64,000 bases of DNA from Oenococcus kitaharae DSM 17330 (GTDB lineage: Bacteria > Bacillota > Bacilli > Lactobacillales > Lactobacillaceae). The notes below the pieces were generated by a model. That model worked only from the letters and a program-made list of their open reading frames with translations, made no database searches and had not been told where the DNA came from. Below, one piece after another: positions 33,750-43,357 of the stretch (position 1 is its first letter; each line of letters begins with the position of its first letter). Both the position numbers and the translations under genes were made by a program. The stretch lies in the NCBI RefSeq assembly GCF_000241055.1, contig NZ_CM001398.1, positions 655,190 to 719,189 on the forward strand. Direction: 5' to 3'.

Positions 33750-35348
33750 CTAAGCCAACGTAATTAATTGATCAATTTCTGGCCGAATTTCTTCATGTAA
33801 TTGATGAGTAACAAAAATAACAGTCATATCTTGCAAGCTTAAGAATTGCTTTTCTACTTGAATAGCACTTTCGCTTTTCAAACTGTTGGTGCCTTCATCG
33901 ACTAGCAGAATTTGTGGATTCCGTAATAAACCCCGGGCCAGCGCTAAACGCTGTCGCTGGCCACCAGAGAAGAGCTGACCTTTTTCGCCGACTGAACTAT
34001 CCAAGCCTTGTTTTTGAGCCATAACGAAGTCAAATAGGTCGCTGCGTTTGAGTGCCTGGAAAATGGCATCATCAGAGAATTTTTCGCCAAGGGTCAAGTT
34101 ATCACGGATGGTGCCGTTGAAAATATAGGGAATCTGATCAACATAAGTAATGGTTTTTCGCAGCTGTTCTGAGGAGAGATCCTTTAATTCCTGGCCGGCA
34201 ATTTTGACACTACCACTATAATTCAGCAGTTTACCAGCTAGAATATTCAGCAGAGTCGATTTACCAGCGCCAGATTCACCTGTAATAATGACTTTGCTAT
34301 TCAAAGGAAGCTTGATCGAAACCGGCTTCAAAGCTATTTTATCCTGATAGCGGTAGCTCAGATTTGTCAGATTGATAGTGGCGTCTGCTAGAGACTTAGT
34401 GCTTTGATTGCTGGTATTGAGGCTGGTATCGACACCCAGATGATATTTAGCAAACAAGGGATTCAGGGATTTGACAGAAGTCAGCGTTGGACCTAAGTTA
34501 GCTAAGCCGTTAAAGACGTTTGAGGCCAAGGCACCGGTTGATAGAATTGATCCGATCGGCGTCAGACGTGCTAGTGCTAAGGCACCAGTCCAGGCAATTG
34601 TAATCAGTTGACTACCGGCGTTTGCCAAGACGCCAATTGACGTGGCAGCTGCTTGTGTACGTCCCAGTTGAACTTTTTTGGTCTGCGGCAACCGGCCGCT
34701 TTTATCGACGTGATTGATAATTCGCTGCGTCAGGTTATATGCAAACAGTGTGTCAAAGCCATGCAGCGTGTCGTTGACCGAGGCTGCAAAATTTTCGTTG
34801 GCCTGCGAAGTTTCGACGCTGGCTTTCTTCAATTTTTTCTGCATCAATTGTGGGGCAAAAATAGTGACGACCGACAGCAGCAATGTTAAGACGACCAGTG
34901 ACCAATGGAAAGACAGCAGGGCGATGATTGAGAAGATGGCATCCAGAGAAACAGAAATAATATCGAAGAAAACACTAAAACCGCCGTTTTCGATCATTGT
35001 CACGTCGTTCATCAGCCAAGATGAGTAATCGTCTGAATTTTTGGCATGAAAACGGCTGTATGGCAGACCAGAAATTTGCTGGCTGATATCATGCCGCAAA
35101 GACAGGCTCATCTTTTGTACCAGTCTTGCCCGCAGACTATACACGACATAGATCAAAAAAGCGAAAATTACCCAGGTCAAGATCGCCAGGCCTACCAACA
35201 GCAGAAATCGGTTTCGTTGGAAACTGATCAAGCTGTTCAGCAAATAGGTATTAATTAAAGCCGCCGCTACTTTGCTACCGGACATCAAGGCAATCAGGAA
35301 AACACAAAACAGTGTCCAAGCCCATTGTTCTTTTAAATATTTGCTCAT
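33750..35348 (-). CDS. ABC exporter, fused membrane and ATPase domains
   Basis: 532-residue half-transporter. Residues 1-310 carry about six membrane helices. The ATPase domain has Walker A GESGAGKST near 361-369, signature FSGGQRQR and Walker B ILLVDEGTNSLKSES, where the usual ALD after the Walker B is replaced by SLK, a slight divergence. It is divergent from and similar in layout to the exporter at 35639, and the two may form a heterodimer; the intact ALD motif of the partner fits a pair with one consensus and one degenerate site. Substrate is unknown. Confidence 0.88.
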   Translation of the reverse strand: MSKYLKEQWAWTLFCVFLIALMSGSKVAAALINTYLLNSLISFQRNRFLLLVGLAILTWVIFAFLIYVVYSLRARLVQKMSLSLRHDISQQISGLPYSRFHAKNSDDYSSWLMNDVTMIENGGFSVFFDIISVSLDAIFSIIALLSFHWSLVVLTLLLSVVTIFAPQLMQKKLKKASVETSQANENFAASVNDTLHGFDTLFAYNLTQRIINHVDKSGRLPQTKKVQLGRTQAAATSIGVLANAGSQLITIAWTGALALARLTPIGSILSTGALASNVFNGLANLGPTLTSVKSLNPLFAKYHLGVDTSLNTSNQSTKSLADATINLTNLSYRYQDKIALKPVSIKLPLNSKVIITGESGAGKSTLLNILAGKLLNYSGSVKIAGQELKDLSSEQLRKTITYVDQIPYIFNGTIRDNLTLGEKFSDDAIFQALKRSDLFDFVMAQKQGLDSSVGEKGQLFSGGQRQRLALARGLLRNPQILLVDEGTNSLKSESAIQVEKQFLSLQDMTVIFVTHQLHEEIRPEIDQLITLA

Positions 35349-35415
35349 AACGTCATTCCCCGGATTTCATTTTTTTATCTAATAATATGATATGTACGTA
35401 TCGAGATAATTGTTT

Positions 35416-35445
35416 ATTATATTAACACAGACGCGAATGAATGAA
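35416..35445 (-). promoter_or_regulatory. Possible promoter of the minus-strand exporter
   Basis: Minus strand TTCATT, 18-bp spacer, TATAAT, about 70 bases before the start codon. The -10 is perfect and the -35 weak. Confidence 0.4.
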
Positions 35446-35545
35446 CAGGATAATTTTAAATTGTGAGATTGTTTGGACTGATTAAATTGAAAATCGCGGG
35501 TGCTTATGAGAGAATAGCCCAAACGGTATTGGCAAAGGACGGAAC

Positions 35546-35593
35546 ATGTTTAAGTTTTTGGTTCACACACCAGCAAGTTTGTTATTTCTTTAA
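35546..35593 (+). other. Upstream mini-ORF (15 codons) before the plus-strand exporter
   Basis: MFKFLVHTPASLLFL, with GGACGG 3 to 8 bases before the ATG, ends 45 bases before the exporter ATG. It looks like the very start of an ABC exporter (compare MLGKFLSF at 27981). It may be a leader peptide or a vestige of another exporter gene. Confidence 0.4.
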
Positions 35594-35638
35594 GAAAACT
35601 ATTTTCTAAATTAAATAACAATAAGGTGGGTAACACTC

Positions 35639-37264
35639 ATGAATTTAACTCAGTATTTACGTGAGTTCTCCAAACAGAACGGTTTTTTGTCTGCGTTTCT
35701 GGTTCTCCGAGATTTTGTTCTCATGCTGGCAGGTCTAGCTTCGGCTAACGCTCTAACAGCCTTGGTCCATCTGCATTTGCAATCTTTTCTGATCTGGATG
35801 CTGTTGGAAATAGCCGCTTATACTTTTTACTGTTTCAGCCTCTACATTCAGGATTACTATTCTTCTAAAATTATCCAGCGCATGGATACGGCTATCCGTC
35901 GTGATATTGCTAAACGCATTTCGCAAAGCAGTTATCAGGATTATCATGCTAGAAACGACGCTGTTTATACCTCTTGGATGACCAATGATATCAACACGAT
36001 TAATCAAAATGGTTTTAATAATTTTTACGATCTTGTTGATAACACGGCCAATATTGTTTTTGGTGCGGCAGCCCTGCTTTTTTATCACTACTCTTTTATT
36101 GTGACTGTGGCAATGCTGTCGGTGGCGACTTTGCTGGCGCCCAATGTTTTCAAAAAGAGACTGGACCGGACTTCTTTAGAAATGACACAGGGATCAGAAA
36201 AATTGACCGATCAACTGACCGACACATTAGAAGGCTTTAATCCTTTATATATGATGAACCTCACGCGCAGGATTGTCGCCAAGGTCTTGACAGCTTCTGA
36301 TCATTTAGCCGACAAAAATAACCACTATGCAAAAATTTATGGCACGATGTCGGCTTCGGTGAATGGCATTAGTGTGGCCAGTCAGCTGATTGTCGTGATT
36401 CAAACGGGTATTTTGGTCTTTTTGAAGTTAATCCCAATTGGTTCAATTGTCGCTACGGAAAATTTTGCCGGTAGTGTGTTTTCCGGCATTACCGGTAACA
36501 GCCAAACGCTGATTGCCATGAAAGCAACCAGGCCGATCTTTGACAAATTCAGACAGCTGCCTGTCCAGCAACAGCAGTCTAGTAGGTCGGCCGCAACTTT
36601 GCAGCAAAGCATCCAATTAAAAGATGTTAGTTTTTCTTATAAAAATCAGCCCATTCTCAAGCAGGCTAATCTTGTTTTAGAAAAAGGTCATAAATACGCG
36701 CTCATCGGACCCAGCGGTGCTGGTAAATCAACGCTGCTGAATTTGCTGAACACAAAGCTGACGGACTATCAAGGCAGTCTCTTATTCGATCATGATAATT
36801 ATCAGAATCTAAGCTCAGCGTCGATTCGCGAACAAATTTATTATCTGGATCAGGATCCTTATATTTTTAATGACAGCTTGGCCAATAATATCACGATGGG
36901 CCAAGAAATCGGGGACGATCTTTTAAATCACGCCGTTGAAGAGGCCGGCCTGCAGCCTTTGATTGACCAGCTGCCCGATGGTTTAGCCACACAATTATCT
37001 CATGATGGCGCTGACCTCTCAGGTGGGCAGAAACAACGGATTGTGTTAGCCCGCGGCCTGCTTTCTGGCCGATCCATTTTTCTCGTTGACGAGGGTACCT
37101 CGGCCTTAGATCGAAAATCGGCTGATCAAATTGAAGATAGCCTGATTCATAACCCGAGAATCACGTTGTTGATGGTGACACACCACTTGAGGACAGCAAC
37201 TGCTGAGCACTTGGACCAAATTTATATCCTTCAGGATCATCATGTTTGTCTGAAGACGATTTAA
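35639..37264 (+). CDS. ABC exporter, fused membrane and ATPase domains
   Basis: 541-residue half-transporter with about six membrane helices up to residue 310, then Walker A GPSGAGKST, signature LSGGQKQR, Walker B IFLVDEGTSALD and the H-loop VTHHLR. AAGGTGG precedes the ATG by 9 bases. It is a paralogue of the divergent gene at 33750: both have DD(A)xYxSWxxND in the first membrane domain (AVYTSWMTND here, DDYSSWLMND there), and both have TPIGSI/IPIGSI. Together they are probably a heterodimeric exporter. The substrate, a peptide or drug, is unknown. Confidence 0.9.
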   Translation: MNLTQYLREFSKQNGFLSAFLVLRDFVLMLAGLASANALTALVHLHLQSFLIWMLLEIAAYTFYCFSLYIQDYYSSKIIQRMDTAIRRDIAKRISQSSYQDYHARNDAVYTSWMTNDINTINQNGFNNFYDLVDNTANIVFGAAALLFYHYSFIVTVAMLSVATLLAPNVFKKRLDRTSLEMTQGSEKLTDQLTDTLEGFNPLYMMNLTRRIVAKVLTASDHLADKNNHYAKIYGTMSASVNGISVASQLIVVIQTGILVFLKLIPIGSIVATENFAGSVFSGITGNSQTLIAMKATRPIFDKFRQLPVQQQQSSRSAATLQQSIQLKDVSFSYKNQPILKQANLVLEKGHKYALIGPSGAGKSTLLNLLNTKLTDYQGSLLFDHDNYQNLSSASIREQIYYLDQDPYIFNDSLANNITMGQEIGDDLLNHAVEEAGLQPLIDQLPDGLATQLSHDGADLSGGQKQRIVLARGLLSGRSIFLVDEGTSALDRKSADQIEDSLIHNPRITLLMVTHHLRTATAEHLDQIYILQDHHVCLKTI

Positions 37265-37331
37265 CGAGGAGGCCTGTGTATAGCGGGTCTTTTCTTTTGA
37301 AAAAATCTCTTAATATATCAACGATCCCAAC

Positions 37332-37362
37332 AAAAAATCCGCTGTTCATAAACAGCGGATTT
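37332..37362 (-). terminator. Terminator of the amino-acid permease gene
   Basis: Perfect 12-bp stem AAATCCGCTGTT/AACAGCGGATTT with loop CATA, followed on the minus strand by TTTTTT. It can also stop transcripts from the plus-strand exporter. Confidence 0.88.
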
Positions 37363-37402
37363 ACTATTATAGAAGTTTATCGAGTACCAGAGAAAGATTC
37401 AA

Positions 37403-38791
37403 TTAGACATTTAATGGTGATAGTCTCTTTTGCCTCAGGTATTCCAAGCCGCCAAACACGAGTGTCCAAATAACTGCGCCGACTGCTCCAATCATATCTT
37501 GCGGGACGAGGAACAAACTAATGAAAATAATCCCGAAAAATGCAATTGTCAATGGACTGGTCAGATGATAGGCAGGCATCAAGAAGCCGTTCGGCAGGAA
37601 GTCTTGAGATTCGCGGTATTTTCTGTGTGCCAGCATCGTCAGTGTGTAGACAATGATGTACATGTCGCTAGAGATACCAGTGACAATTGTGAAGACTGAG
37701 TCAATTGTGGTCGTTAAACTCATCAAGGGTGTAATCAAGACCAAAGCTGCAGATAGGATAATAGCCGCAGCGGGGACGCCGTTCTTAGAAATCTTCGCGA
37801 ATGTCTGATACATCCAAGAATTTTCCGGCACTTCAGTTGCTAATTGATAGAAGTGACGGCCAGCCGAGAAGATGCAGCTATTTAAGGATGAAGCAGCCGA
37901 TGTTAAGACAACAAAATTAATTGTCGCTGCTGCTGCCGGGAATCCTGCTAGTCTGAATACTTGGACAAATGGACTGCTGGTAGGGGAGAGAGATGTCCAT
38001 GGAATAATACCCATAATCACGATCAAAGCGCCTATATAAAAGAGCAGAATTCGGAGTAGTGTCTCGTTGACCGCTTTTTTGATAACTGCGTGGGGTGTTT
38101 TAGCCTCGCCAATCGTGATACTAACAAATTCAATACCTTGAAAGGCGAAGAACACCATGGGAAAAGCAGAAATAAAATTAAATCCGCCGCGGGGAAACAA
38201 AGTATAATTTTGCAAAATATTTGATAGCGATGCATGGCCGAGCGGTGTCGCTGCATGACTGGTCATCATGAAGATACCTGTGACGATCATTGCCAGAATG
38301 GCGATGATTTTGATCATGGCAAACCAAAATTCCGCTTCACCGAAGAGACGTGCAGCGATTAAATTGACTGATGCCAATACGCCTAGAAAAACCAGTTCCA
38401 CGATCCAGGAAGGTATATTAGGGAACCAGTATTTGACATAACTGGCAGTCGCTGTTAATTCTGCCATACAAACAAAGACTAAGCCGATCCAGTAAGTCCA
38501 GCCTGTGAAGTGGCCGGCTGTTGGGCCTAAATAGCGTGATATAAAAGACACAAAAGTATGTTGAGATGGGTCGGAATAAAACATTTCTCCGATGGCTCGC
38601 ATCATTAGGAAGAAAAACAGGCCGAGAATCACGTACACCAATAGTACCGATGGCCCCGTTTTACTAATCGTGCTGCCGGATCCCAAAAACAATCCTGTTC
38701 CAATCGTGCCGCCTATAGCGATCATCTGCACATGGCGATTGCTCAATGCACGCCGTGTGCCATCTGGGTTCTTAACAATTTTCGATTTCAT
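37403..38791 (-). CDS. Amino-acid permease of the APC superfamily (AAT family)
   Basis: Proton-coupled amino-acid importer of about 462 residues with twelve predicted helices. The first-helix signature IAIGGTIGTGLFLGSGSTI and the following GPSVLLVYVILG are typical of the AAT family (LysP, GabP and AnsP relatives), as are the segments RAIGEMFY and EFVSITIGEAKTP. Specificity is not evident; the sequence resembles D-serine/alanine/glycine-type permeases as much as others. Two ATGs (38794, 38791) follow AGGAGG; I take the second for its 6-base spacing. The start at 38830 lacks support. Confidence 0.9.
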   Translation of the reverse strand: MKSKIVKNPDGTRRALSNRHVQMIAIGGTIGTGLFLGSGSTISKTGPSVLLVYVILGLFFFLMMRAIGEMFYSDPSQHTFVSFISRYLGPTAGHFTGWTYWIGLVFVCMAELTATASYVKYWFPNIPSWIVELVFLGVLASVNLIAARLFGEAEFWFAMIKIIAILAMIVTGIFMMTSHAATPLGHASLSNILQNYTLFPRGGFNFISAFPMVFFAFQGIEFVSITIGEAKTPHAVIKKAVNETLLRILLFYIGALIVIMGIIPWTSLSPTSSPFVQVFRLAGFPAAAATINFVVLTSAASSLNSCIFSAGRHFYQLATEVPENSWMYQTFAKISKNGVPAAAIILSAALVLITPLMSLTTTIDSVFTIVTGISSDMYIIVYTLTMLAHRKYRESQDFLPNGFLMPAYHLTSPLTIAFFGIIFISLFLVPQDMIGAVGAVIWTLVFGGLEYLRQKRLSPLNV

Positions 38792-38794
38792 CAT

Positions 38795-39152
38795 GGTCCT
38801 CCTAAAATAAAAGATAAGTAAGTCCACCAACTTAGATAACTTTTATTTAAGCTAGGTTGTATGATCAAATGACACGTTCATTCATTATTATGTAAGCTTA
38901 TCTAACATATTTTGTTTCTTTTTATATGATGGGCGATGTCGTGTTCTGTTATAGGAAATAAAAAGTAGCCACACATAGCTGAATAATGGATTTGACTTGA
39001 TGTACACTCCAAGTATTACACTATGTATCGCTGAGAGAAAGGCGGCTATATTAAGCTGGCGACGAAAAAAATGTGCCAGTGCTGCTGCTAGCAACAATCA
39101 GCTGTGTGTCTGTCTCATACAAATTTGAATAAATATAACGGAGGTATTAAAA
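38795..39152. other. Divergent intergenic region without a gene
   Basis: 358 bases between the amino-acid permease (minus) and the NmrA-like gene (plus). On the left it holds the permease promoter. Around 38994-39022 a TTGACT with TACACT at 19-bp spacing could be a weak plus-strand promoter. The short open frames here lack ribosome-binding sites. I see no riboswitch. Confidence 0.6.
38840..38868 (-). promoter_or_regulatory. Possible promoter of the amino-acid permease
   Basis: Minus strand TTGATC, 17-bp spacer, TAAAAG, about 45 bases before the start codon. Confidence 0.45.
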
Positions 39153-39797
39153 ATGACAAAAAATGTTCTCATCATGGCCGCCAATGGCCAAATTTCACAA
39201 TTAGTCGAAGAAGGTCTTTTAAATGGCAGTCAGTTCTCTGATGTTCATTTAACATTATTTGCACGCCAAAAAAGTCGTTTAGCCAGTAATTCGCGAGTCA
39301 CTTCGATCACGGGCAGTTTGGACAATCCGGCTGATGTCAAACAGGCGATTGCTGGCCAAGATATTGTTTTCGTCGGTGTTGTTGACCATACACCTGATAA
39401 TCATCAAACACAGAATGTCGTTGATGCCATGAAAGCGGCTGGTGTTCAACGCTTAATTTATGCGAATGTGCTCGGTATTTATGATGAAGTGCCTGGCGCA
39501 TACGGTAGATGGAATAAGAGCGCTATTGGCAGCGGGCTGGCATCAGCACTTAGATCCGATCAGATCATGGAGCAGTCAGGTCTCGCCTATACGACATTGC
39601 GTCTGCCTTGGTTAAACGATCGTGAAGTCAAATACGAAATTACGCATAAAGACGAACAGTATCTGGGTGTTTCTGGATCACGGAAAAGTATTGCAGACGT
39701 TGTTTTGCGAATAATTGCTGATCCGGACTTTTTGAAAAACGATAGTGTTGGCATTGCTGATCCGGCCACGCAAGGACAGACCCGTCCGGTTTATTAA
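39153..39797 (+). CDS. NAD(P)-binding atypical SDR (NmrA/SDR5-like)
   Basis: 214-residue Rossmann-fold protein. The N-terminus MTKNVLIMAANGQISQLVEE has the GxxGxI-like loop AANGQIS in place of the classical TGxxGxxG. FARQKSRL follows strand two, then GQDIVFVGVVD, GVQRLIYANVLGIYD, and the segment YTTLRLPWLNDREVKYEIT typical of NmrA-like reductases. The usual YxxxK pair is not in the classical place. Function is unknown; relatives act as quinone or NAD(P)H-sensing oxidoreductases. CGGAGG lies 8 bases before the ATG. Confidence 0.85.
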   Translation: MTKNVLIMAANGQISQLVEEGLLNGSQFSDVHLTLFARQKSRLASNSRVTSITGSLDNPADVKQAIAGQDIVFVGVVDHTPDNHQTQNVVDAMKAAGVQRLIYANVLGIYDEVPGAYGRWNKSAIGSGLASALRSDQIMEQSGLAYTTLRLPWLNDREVKYEITHKDEQYLGVSGSRKSIADVVLRIIADPDFLKNDSVGIADPATQGQTRPVY

Positions 39798-39962
39798 CTA
39801 TCAAAAACTAATTGAACATTTTTTCACTTGTGAAAAAAATTAAATTCTGTTTGACAATACAATTAAAATATATTTTTCACTATCAAATAAATAATATAAA
39901 ATATTTGTAAAAAAACATGAAATTTTGAATGTTTTTTGGAAAAATTTATGTCCTAATATTGA

Positions 39963-39991
39963 TTGACAAAAATTCCTGACATCGCTATGCT
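39963..39991 (+). promoter_or_regulatory. SigA promoter of the OYE-family gene
   Basis: TTGACA, 17-bp spacer, TATGCT. The predicted transcript start is about 17 bases before the TTG start codon. Upstream, 39798-39960 is very AT-rich, with a second TTGACA at 39852. Confidence 0.8.
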
Positions 39992-40015
39992 GGTCTATCA
40001 TGGAGGTTTTTATAA

Positions 40016-41197
40016 TTGAGTAAATACGATAAACTTTTCGAAAAAATCACATTAGGCAATGGCACGGCAGTTCAAAACCGATTTATGCTGGCACCCATGT
40101 GTGACGATTCTTCTAATGGCGGCAAGGTAACTGATCAGCAGGTTGAATATCTGCGGATTCGCGCAGCAAACGTCGGCGTGGCCGATACGGGCTATGCTTA
40201 TGTGAATGATTCTGGGATCCAGATTCAGGGTCAATTAAGTGCAGCTCACGATGATGACATTCCCGGTTTGACTAAACTGGCAGCTGCGATGAAGGCTGGC
40301 GGAGCCAAAGCTATTTTGCAGTTTTCTCATGCAGGCCGAGATGCGATGGGCTCGCAAAAATATGGGAATCGTGTCTATGCGCCAAGCAAGGTCGATTTTC
40401 CTTGGGTTCATTATGACTTTGATGAAATGAGCCAAGCCGACATCGAGCAGGTGCTGGATGATTATAAGAATGCGACAAGGCGCGCGATCGAAGCTGGATT
40501 TGATGGGATTGAAATCCATAACTGCAACCACGATTTGCTGCAGCAGTTCTTCTCTACCTATTCAAATCGCAGGACTGATAAGTGGGGCGGCTCATTGGAA
40601 AAACGGATGGCTTTTCCATTAGCCGTATTGAAAAGTCTGAAAGAGGCTGTTGCTGAAGCTGATAAATCTGATTTTATTATCGGCTGGCGTATCAGCCCTG
40701 AAGAGCGTCATGGCGATTCAGTTGGATATGATGTGGATGATATGATCGCACAGACTAAAGAAGTCCTCAAAGTCGGAATTGATTATTTGAATCTGTCGTT
40801 GAATTTGGCCGCTGGCTACAATAATGCCAAACGCCCAGATTACAACGCTGTTCCAGTTGGACATACGAAAAGATTCGCTACTATTTTCCGCGAACTAGCC
40901 GGTAACGTACCAGTCTATGTCGGCACAAATATTTTCACTGCTGACCAGGCCATGGATGCTGTTGATGACGAGAAAGGCGAATCCGGTGTCTATGTTGGCC
41001 GTGAAATGCTGATTGACCCGGAATTTGTTCTTAAGATCAAAGAAAATCGTGAAGATGAGATCGTTCGAACGACTACCATTCAGCACTTAAAGGATGTTAA
41101 ACTGCCTGATGGTTTCGTTGACAATTATGCTGATACCGATGGTTCGACACGCAGCGTTTCCTATCGTAAGGGTATTCCGCTCCCAGGATTGGATTAA
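40016..41197 (+). CDS. Old Yellow Enzyme-family NADH:flavin oxidoreductase
   Basis: FMN-dependent ene-reductase of 393 residues. Visible: NRFMLAPMCDDSSNGG near the N-terminus, the cofactor and substrate segment ILQFSHAGRDA, GFDGIEIHNCNHDLLQQFFS with the conserved histidine, NRRTDKWGGSLEKRM, and YVGREMLIDPEFVLKI at the FMN phosphate site. TTG start with TGGAGG nine bases upstream. Substrate is unknown; the position among reductases suggests redox balancing or detoxification of unsaturated carbonyls. Some relatives in lactic acid bacteria are annotated as 2,4-dienoyl-CoA reductase-like or NADH-dependent oxidoreductases. Confidence 0.92.
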   Translation: MSKYDKLFEKITLGNGTAVQNRFMLAPMCDDSSNGGKVTDQQVEYLRIRAANVGVADTGYAYVNDSGIQIQGQLSAAHDDDIPGLTKLAAAMKAGGAKAILQFSHAGRDAMGSQKYGNRVYAPSKVDFPWVHYDFDEMSQADIEQVLDDYKNATRRAIEAGFDGIEIHNCNHDLLQQFFSTYSNRRTDKWGGSLEKRMAFPLAVLKSLKEAVAEADKSDFIIGWRISPEERHGDSVGYDVDDMIAQTKEVLKVGIDYLNLSLNLAAGYNNAKRPDYNAVPVGHTKRFATIFRELAGNVPVYVGTNIFTADQAMDAVDDEKGESGVYVGREMLIDPEFVLKIKENREDEIVRTTTIQHLKDVKLPDGFVDNYADTDGSTRSVSYRKGIPLPGLD

Positions 41198-41230
41198 AAA
41201 CAAGTATTTAGCTGCTGTAAGTTTTTGATT

Positions 41231-41265
41231 AAAGACAACGCCCTAGACAAGGCTTGTCTTTTTTT
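41231..41265 (+). terminator. Terminator of the OYE-family gene
   Basis: AAAGACAA/TTGTCTTT stem extended by GCC/GGC with one mismatch, then a T run. Confidence 0.85.
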
Positions 41266-41293
41266 GTGCTTGTAATCGGCCGTAGTTTGTCAT

Positions 41294-41313
41294 AATTAGT
41301 TTAGAGACTAATT
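41294..41313. promoter_or_regulatory. Inverted repeat, candidate metal-regulator operator of mntH
   Basis: AATTAGT-TTAGAG-ACTAATT is a perfect 7-bp inverted repeat 25 bases before the mntH start. It overlaps the likely transcription start, where an MntR-like repressor would act. The match to published MntR boxes is only general (AT-rich dyad). Confidence 0.45.
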
Positions 41314-41337
41314 GACGTTCTTGAAAGTAGGTACAAC

Positions 41338-42672
41338 ATGAAAAATGCTAATAAAAATACATCCGGGCAAAAGAGTTTGGATGAAATAAACGGCAGTATC
41401 AAAGTACCTCAGAACGCTAGTTTTTTCCGTACCTTGCTGGCTTATACAGGCCCCGGTGCCCTGATTGCAGTTGGATATATGGATCCTGGAAACTGGATCA
41501 CGTCTATTGCGGGCGGTGCACAATTCGAGTATGTATTGTTATCTGTGATTCTTTTGTCCAGCTTGATTGCAATGCTTTTACAATCAATGGCCGCCAAACT
41601 CGGCATCGTGACCGGCAAAGACCTCGCTCAGCTGACACGGGATCGGACATCAAAAAAAGTCGGCTTTATTCTGTGGGTGATTACAGAATTGGCTATCATG
41701 GCGACCGATATTGCCGAAATTATTGGGTCCGGTATTGCTTTACGCTTGTTATTTAATATCCCGATCATCATCGGAATTCTGATTACCGCTGCTGATGTTT
41801 TGCTGCTGCTGGTTCTGACTAAATTAGGTTTTCGAAAAATTGAAGCCATTATTGTCACGCTGATCACCGTGGTGCTGCTGGTCTTTGCTTATGAGGTTTT
41901 CTTATCCCAGCCGAATATCGCCAAAGTAATTCAAGGTTATTTACCAACAGAACAGATCGTGACAAACACGCCCATGCTTTATTTGGCATTAGGTATTGTC
42001 GGTGCGACGATTATGCCGCATGATTTGTATCTTGGTTCTTCTATTTCTCAGACGCGTGCCATTGACCGCGAAGACAAAAAATCTGTCGCTAAAGCCATTC
42101 GTTTTACAACCATCGATTCCAATCTGCAGCTGACAATTGCTTTTATTGTGAACAGTTTGCTGTTAGTCTTGGGTGCGGCACTTTTTTACGGTACCAATAG
42201 TGATGTCGGCCGCTTTGTCGATTTGTTTAATGCCTTGAATAATAGTCAGATTGTTGGTGCGATTGCCAGCCCGGTATTGAGCATGCTTTTTGCGATTGCC
42301 TTATTGGCTTCCGGACAAAGTTCGACAATAACAGGTACCTTGGCCGGACAGATCATTATGGAAGGTTTTATCCATTTACGGATGCCATTGTGGGCTCAAC
42401 GCTTGCTGACACGTTTATTCTCGGTAACACCGGTCTTGATTTTTGCGATTATTTATCGCGGCAGCGAAGCACGTTTAGAAGAACTGCTGACCTTTTCACA
42501 AGTTTTTTTGAGCATCGCCCTGCCTTTTGCGGTCGTCCCATTAGTTATCTACACGAACGATGAAAAATTGATGGGTTCTTTCAAAAATAGCGCTTGGGTC
42601 AAATGGGCAGCCACGATTGCGACGATCGTTCTGATTATATTGAATGTTTACTTGGTATTTCAGATTTTTTAA
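41338..42672 (+). CDS. mntH: NRAMP-family manganese transporter MntH
   Basis: Proton-coupled divalent metal importer, mainly Mn2+, of 444 residues with about eleven helices. The first-helix metal motif is YMDPGNW (DPGN) and the sixth-helix motif is [15 protein letters not shown] replaces the more usual MPHN, while the metal-ligand methionine of TM6 is present. [18 protein letters not shown] is the conserved loop after helix 2. Mn2+ import matters in lactic acid bacteria, which use it for oxidative-stress defence. A possible operator precedes it. Confidence 0.93.
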   Translation: MKNANKNTSGQKSLDEINGSIKVPQNASFFRTLLAYTGPGALIAVGYMDPGNWITSIAGGAQFEYVLLSVILLSSLIAMLLQSMAAKLGIVTGKDLAQLTRDRTSKKVGFILWVITELAIMATDIAEIIGSGIALRLLFNIPIIIGILITAADVLLLLVLTKLGFRKIEAIIVTLITVVLLVFAYEVFLSQPNIAKVIQGYLPTEQIVTNTPMLYLALGIVGATIMPHDLYLGSSISQTRAIDREDKKSVAKAIRFTTIDSNLQLTIAFIVNSLLLVLGAALFYGTNSDVGRFVDLFNALNNSQIVGAIASPVLSMLFAIALLASGQSSTITGTLAGQIIMEGFIHLRMPLWAQRLLTRLFSVTPVLIFAIIYRGSEARLEELLTFSQVFLSIALPFAVVPLVIYTNDEKLMGSFKNSAWVKWAATIATIVLIILNVYLVFQIF

Positions 42673-42736
42673 TCGGAAACAAATTTCCGAAGGTGACTTT
42701 ACTGTTTTTCATTAAAAAATGTGTGAAACTAATTCT

Positions 42737-43330
42737 ATGAAGATTATTAATCCTAAATTAATCATTTCGGCCGTTGCCCCAAAACAATACCCAGACGGTC
42801 AGTTACCAGAGGTCGCTTTTGTCGGCCGGTCCAATGTCGGCAAATCGACTTTAATCAACACTTTGCTGCAGCGTAATGGTTTAGCGCGTACCAGCAGCCA
42901 GCCCGGAAAGACGCAGACTTTGAATTTTTATAACTTGGACGAAAAACTGTATTTTGTCGATGTTCCTGGCTATGGTTATGCCAAAGTCAGTAAGGCGCAG
43001 CGCGAACAATTCGGCCAGATGGTCGAGGCTTATCTCAGCAGCCGTAAACAATTGCGTGGGGTTGTCAGCTTGATGGATGCTCGGATGGAACCAACCGAAG
43101 ACGATAAACTCATGTACAATTGGCTGGCCTATTATCAAGTGCCGATTTTAGTGGTTGCGACAAAAGCCGATAAAGTGGCTCGCGGCAAACACAACGCAGT
43201 CGAATCCCGCATTAAAAAAAGCCTGAATTTTCAGCCCCAATTCAGTTCACTAGCCTTGTTTTCAGCGGTTGAAAAATTCGGCAGCCAGGAAATCTGGGAC
43301 TGGATTCAGAAACAAAGTGGCGTTGTCTGA
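42737..43330 (+). CDS. engB: Ribosome biogenesis GTPase EngB/YsxC
   Basis: Essential-type GTPase of 50S ribosome assembly, about 197 residues. G1 GRSNVGKST, G2 region TSSQPGKTQTLNFY, G3 DVPGYG, G4 TKAD and G5 SALFSAVE are present in order. I take ATG 42737 (MKIINPKL), since homologues begin there; ATG 42719 is in frame, but neither has a clear ribosome-binding site. It lies about 65 bases after mntH and may be read through from it. Confidence 0.95.
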   Translation: MKIINPKLIISAVAPKQYPDGQLPEVAFVGRSNVGKSTLINTLLQRNGLARTSSQPGKTQTLNFYNLDEKLYFVDVPGYGYAKVSKAQREQFGQMVEAYLSSRKQLRGVVSLMDARMEPTEDDKLMYNWLAYYQVPILVVATKADKVARGKHNAVESRIKKSLNFQPQFSSLALFSAVEKFGSQEIWDWIQKQSGVV

Positions 43331-43357
43331 GGCAGGCTGAGTTCCTACGATCGCAGC

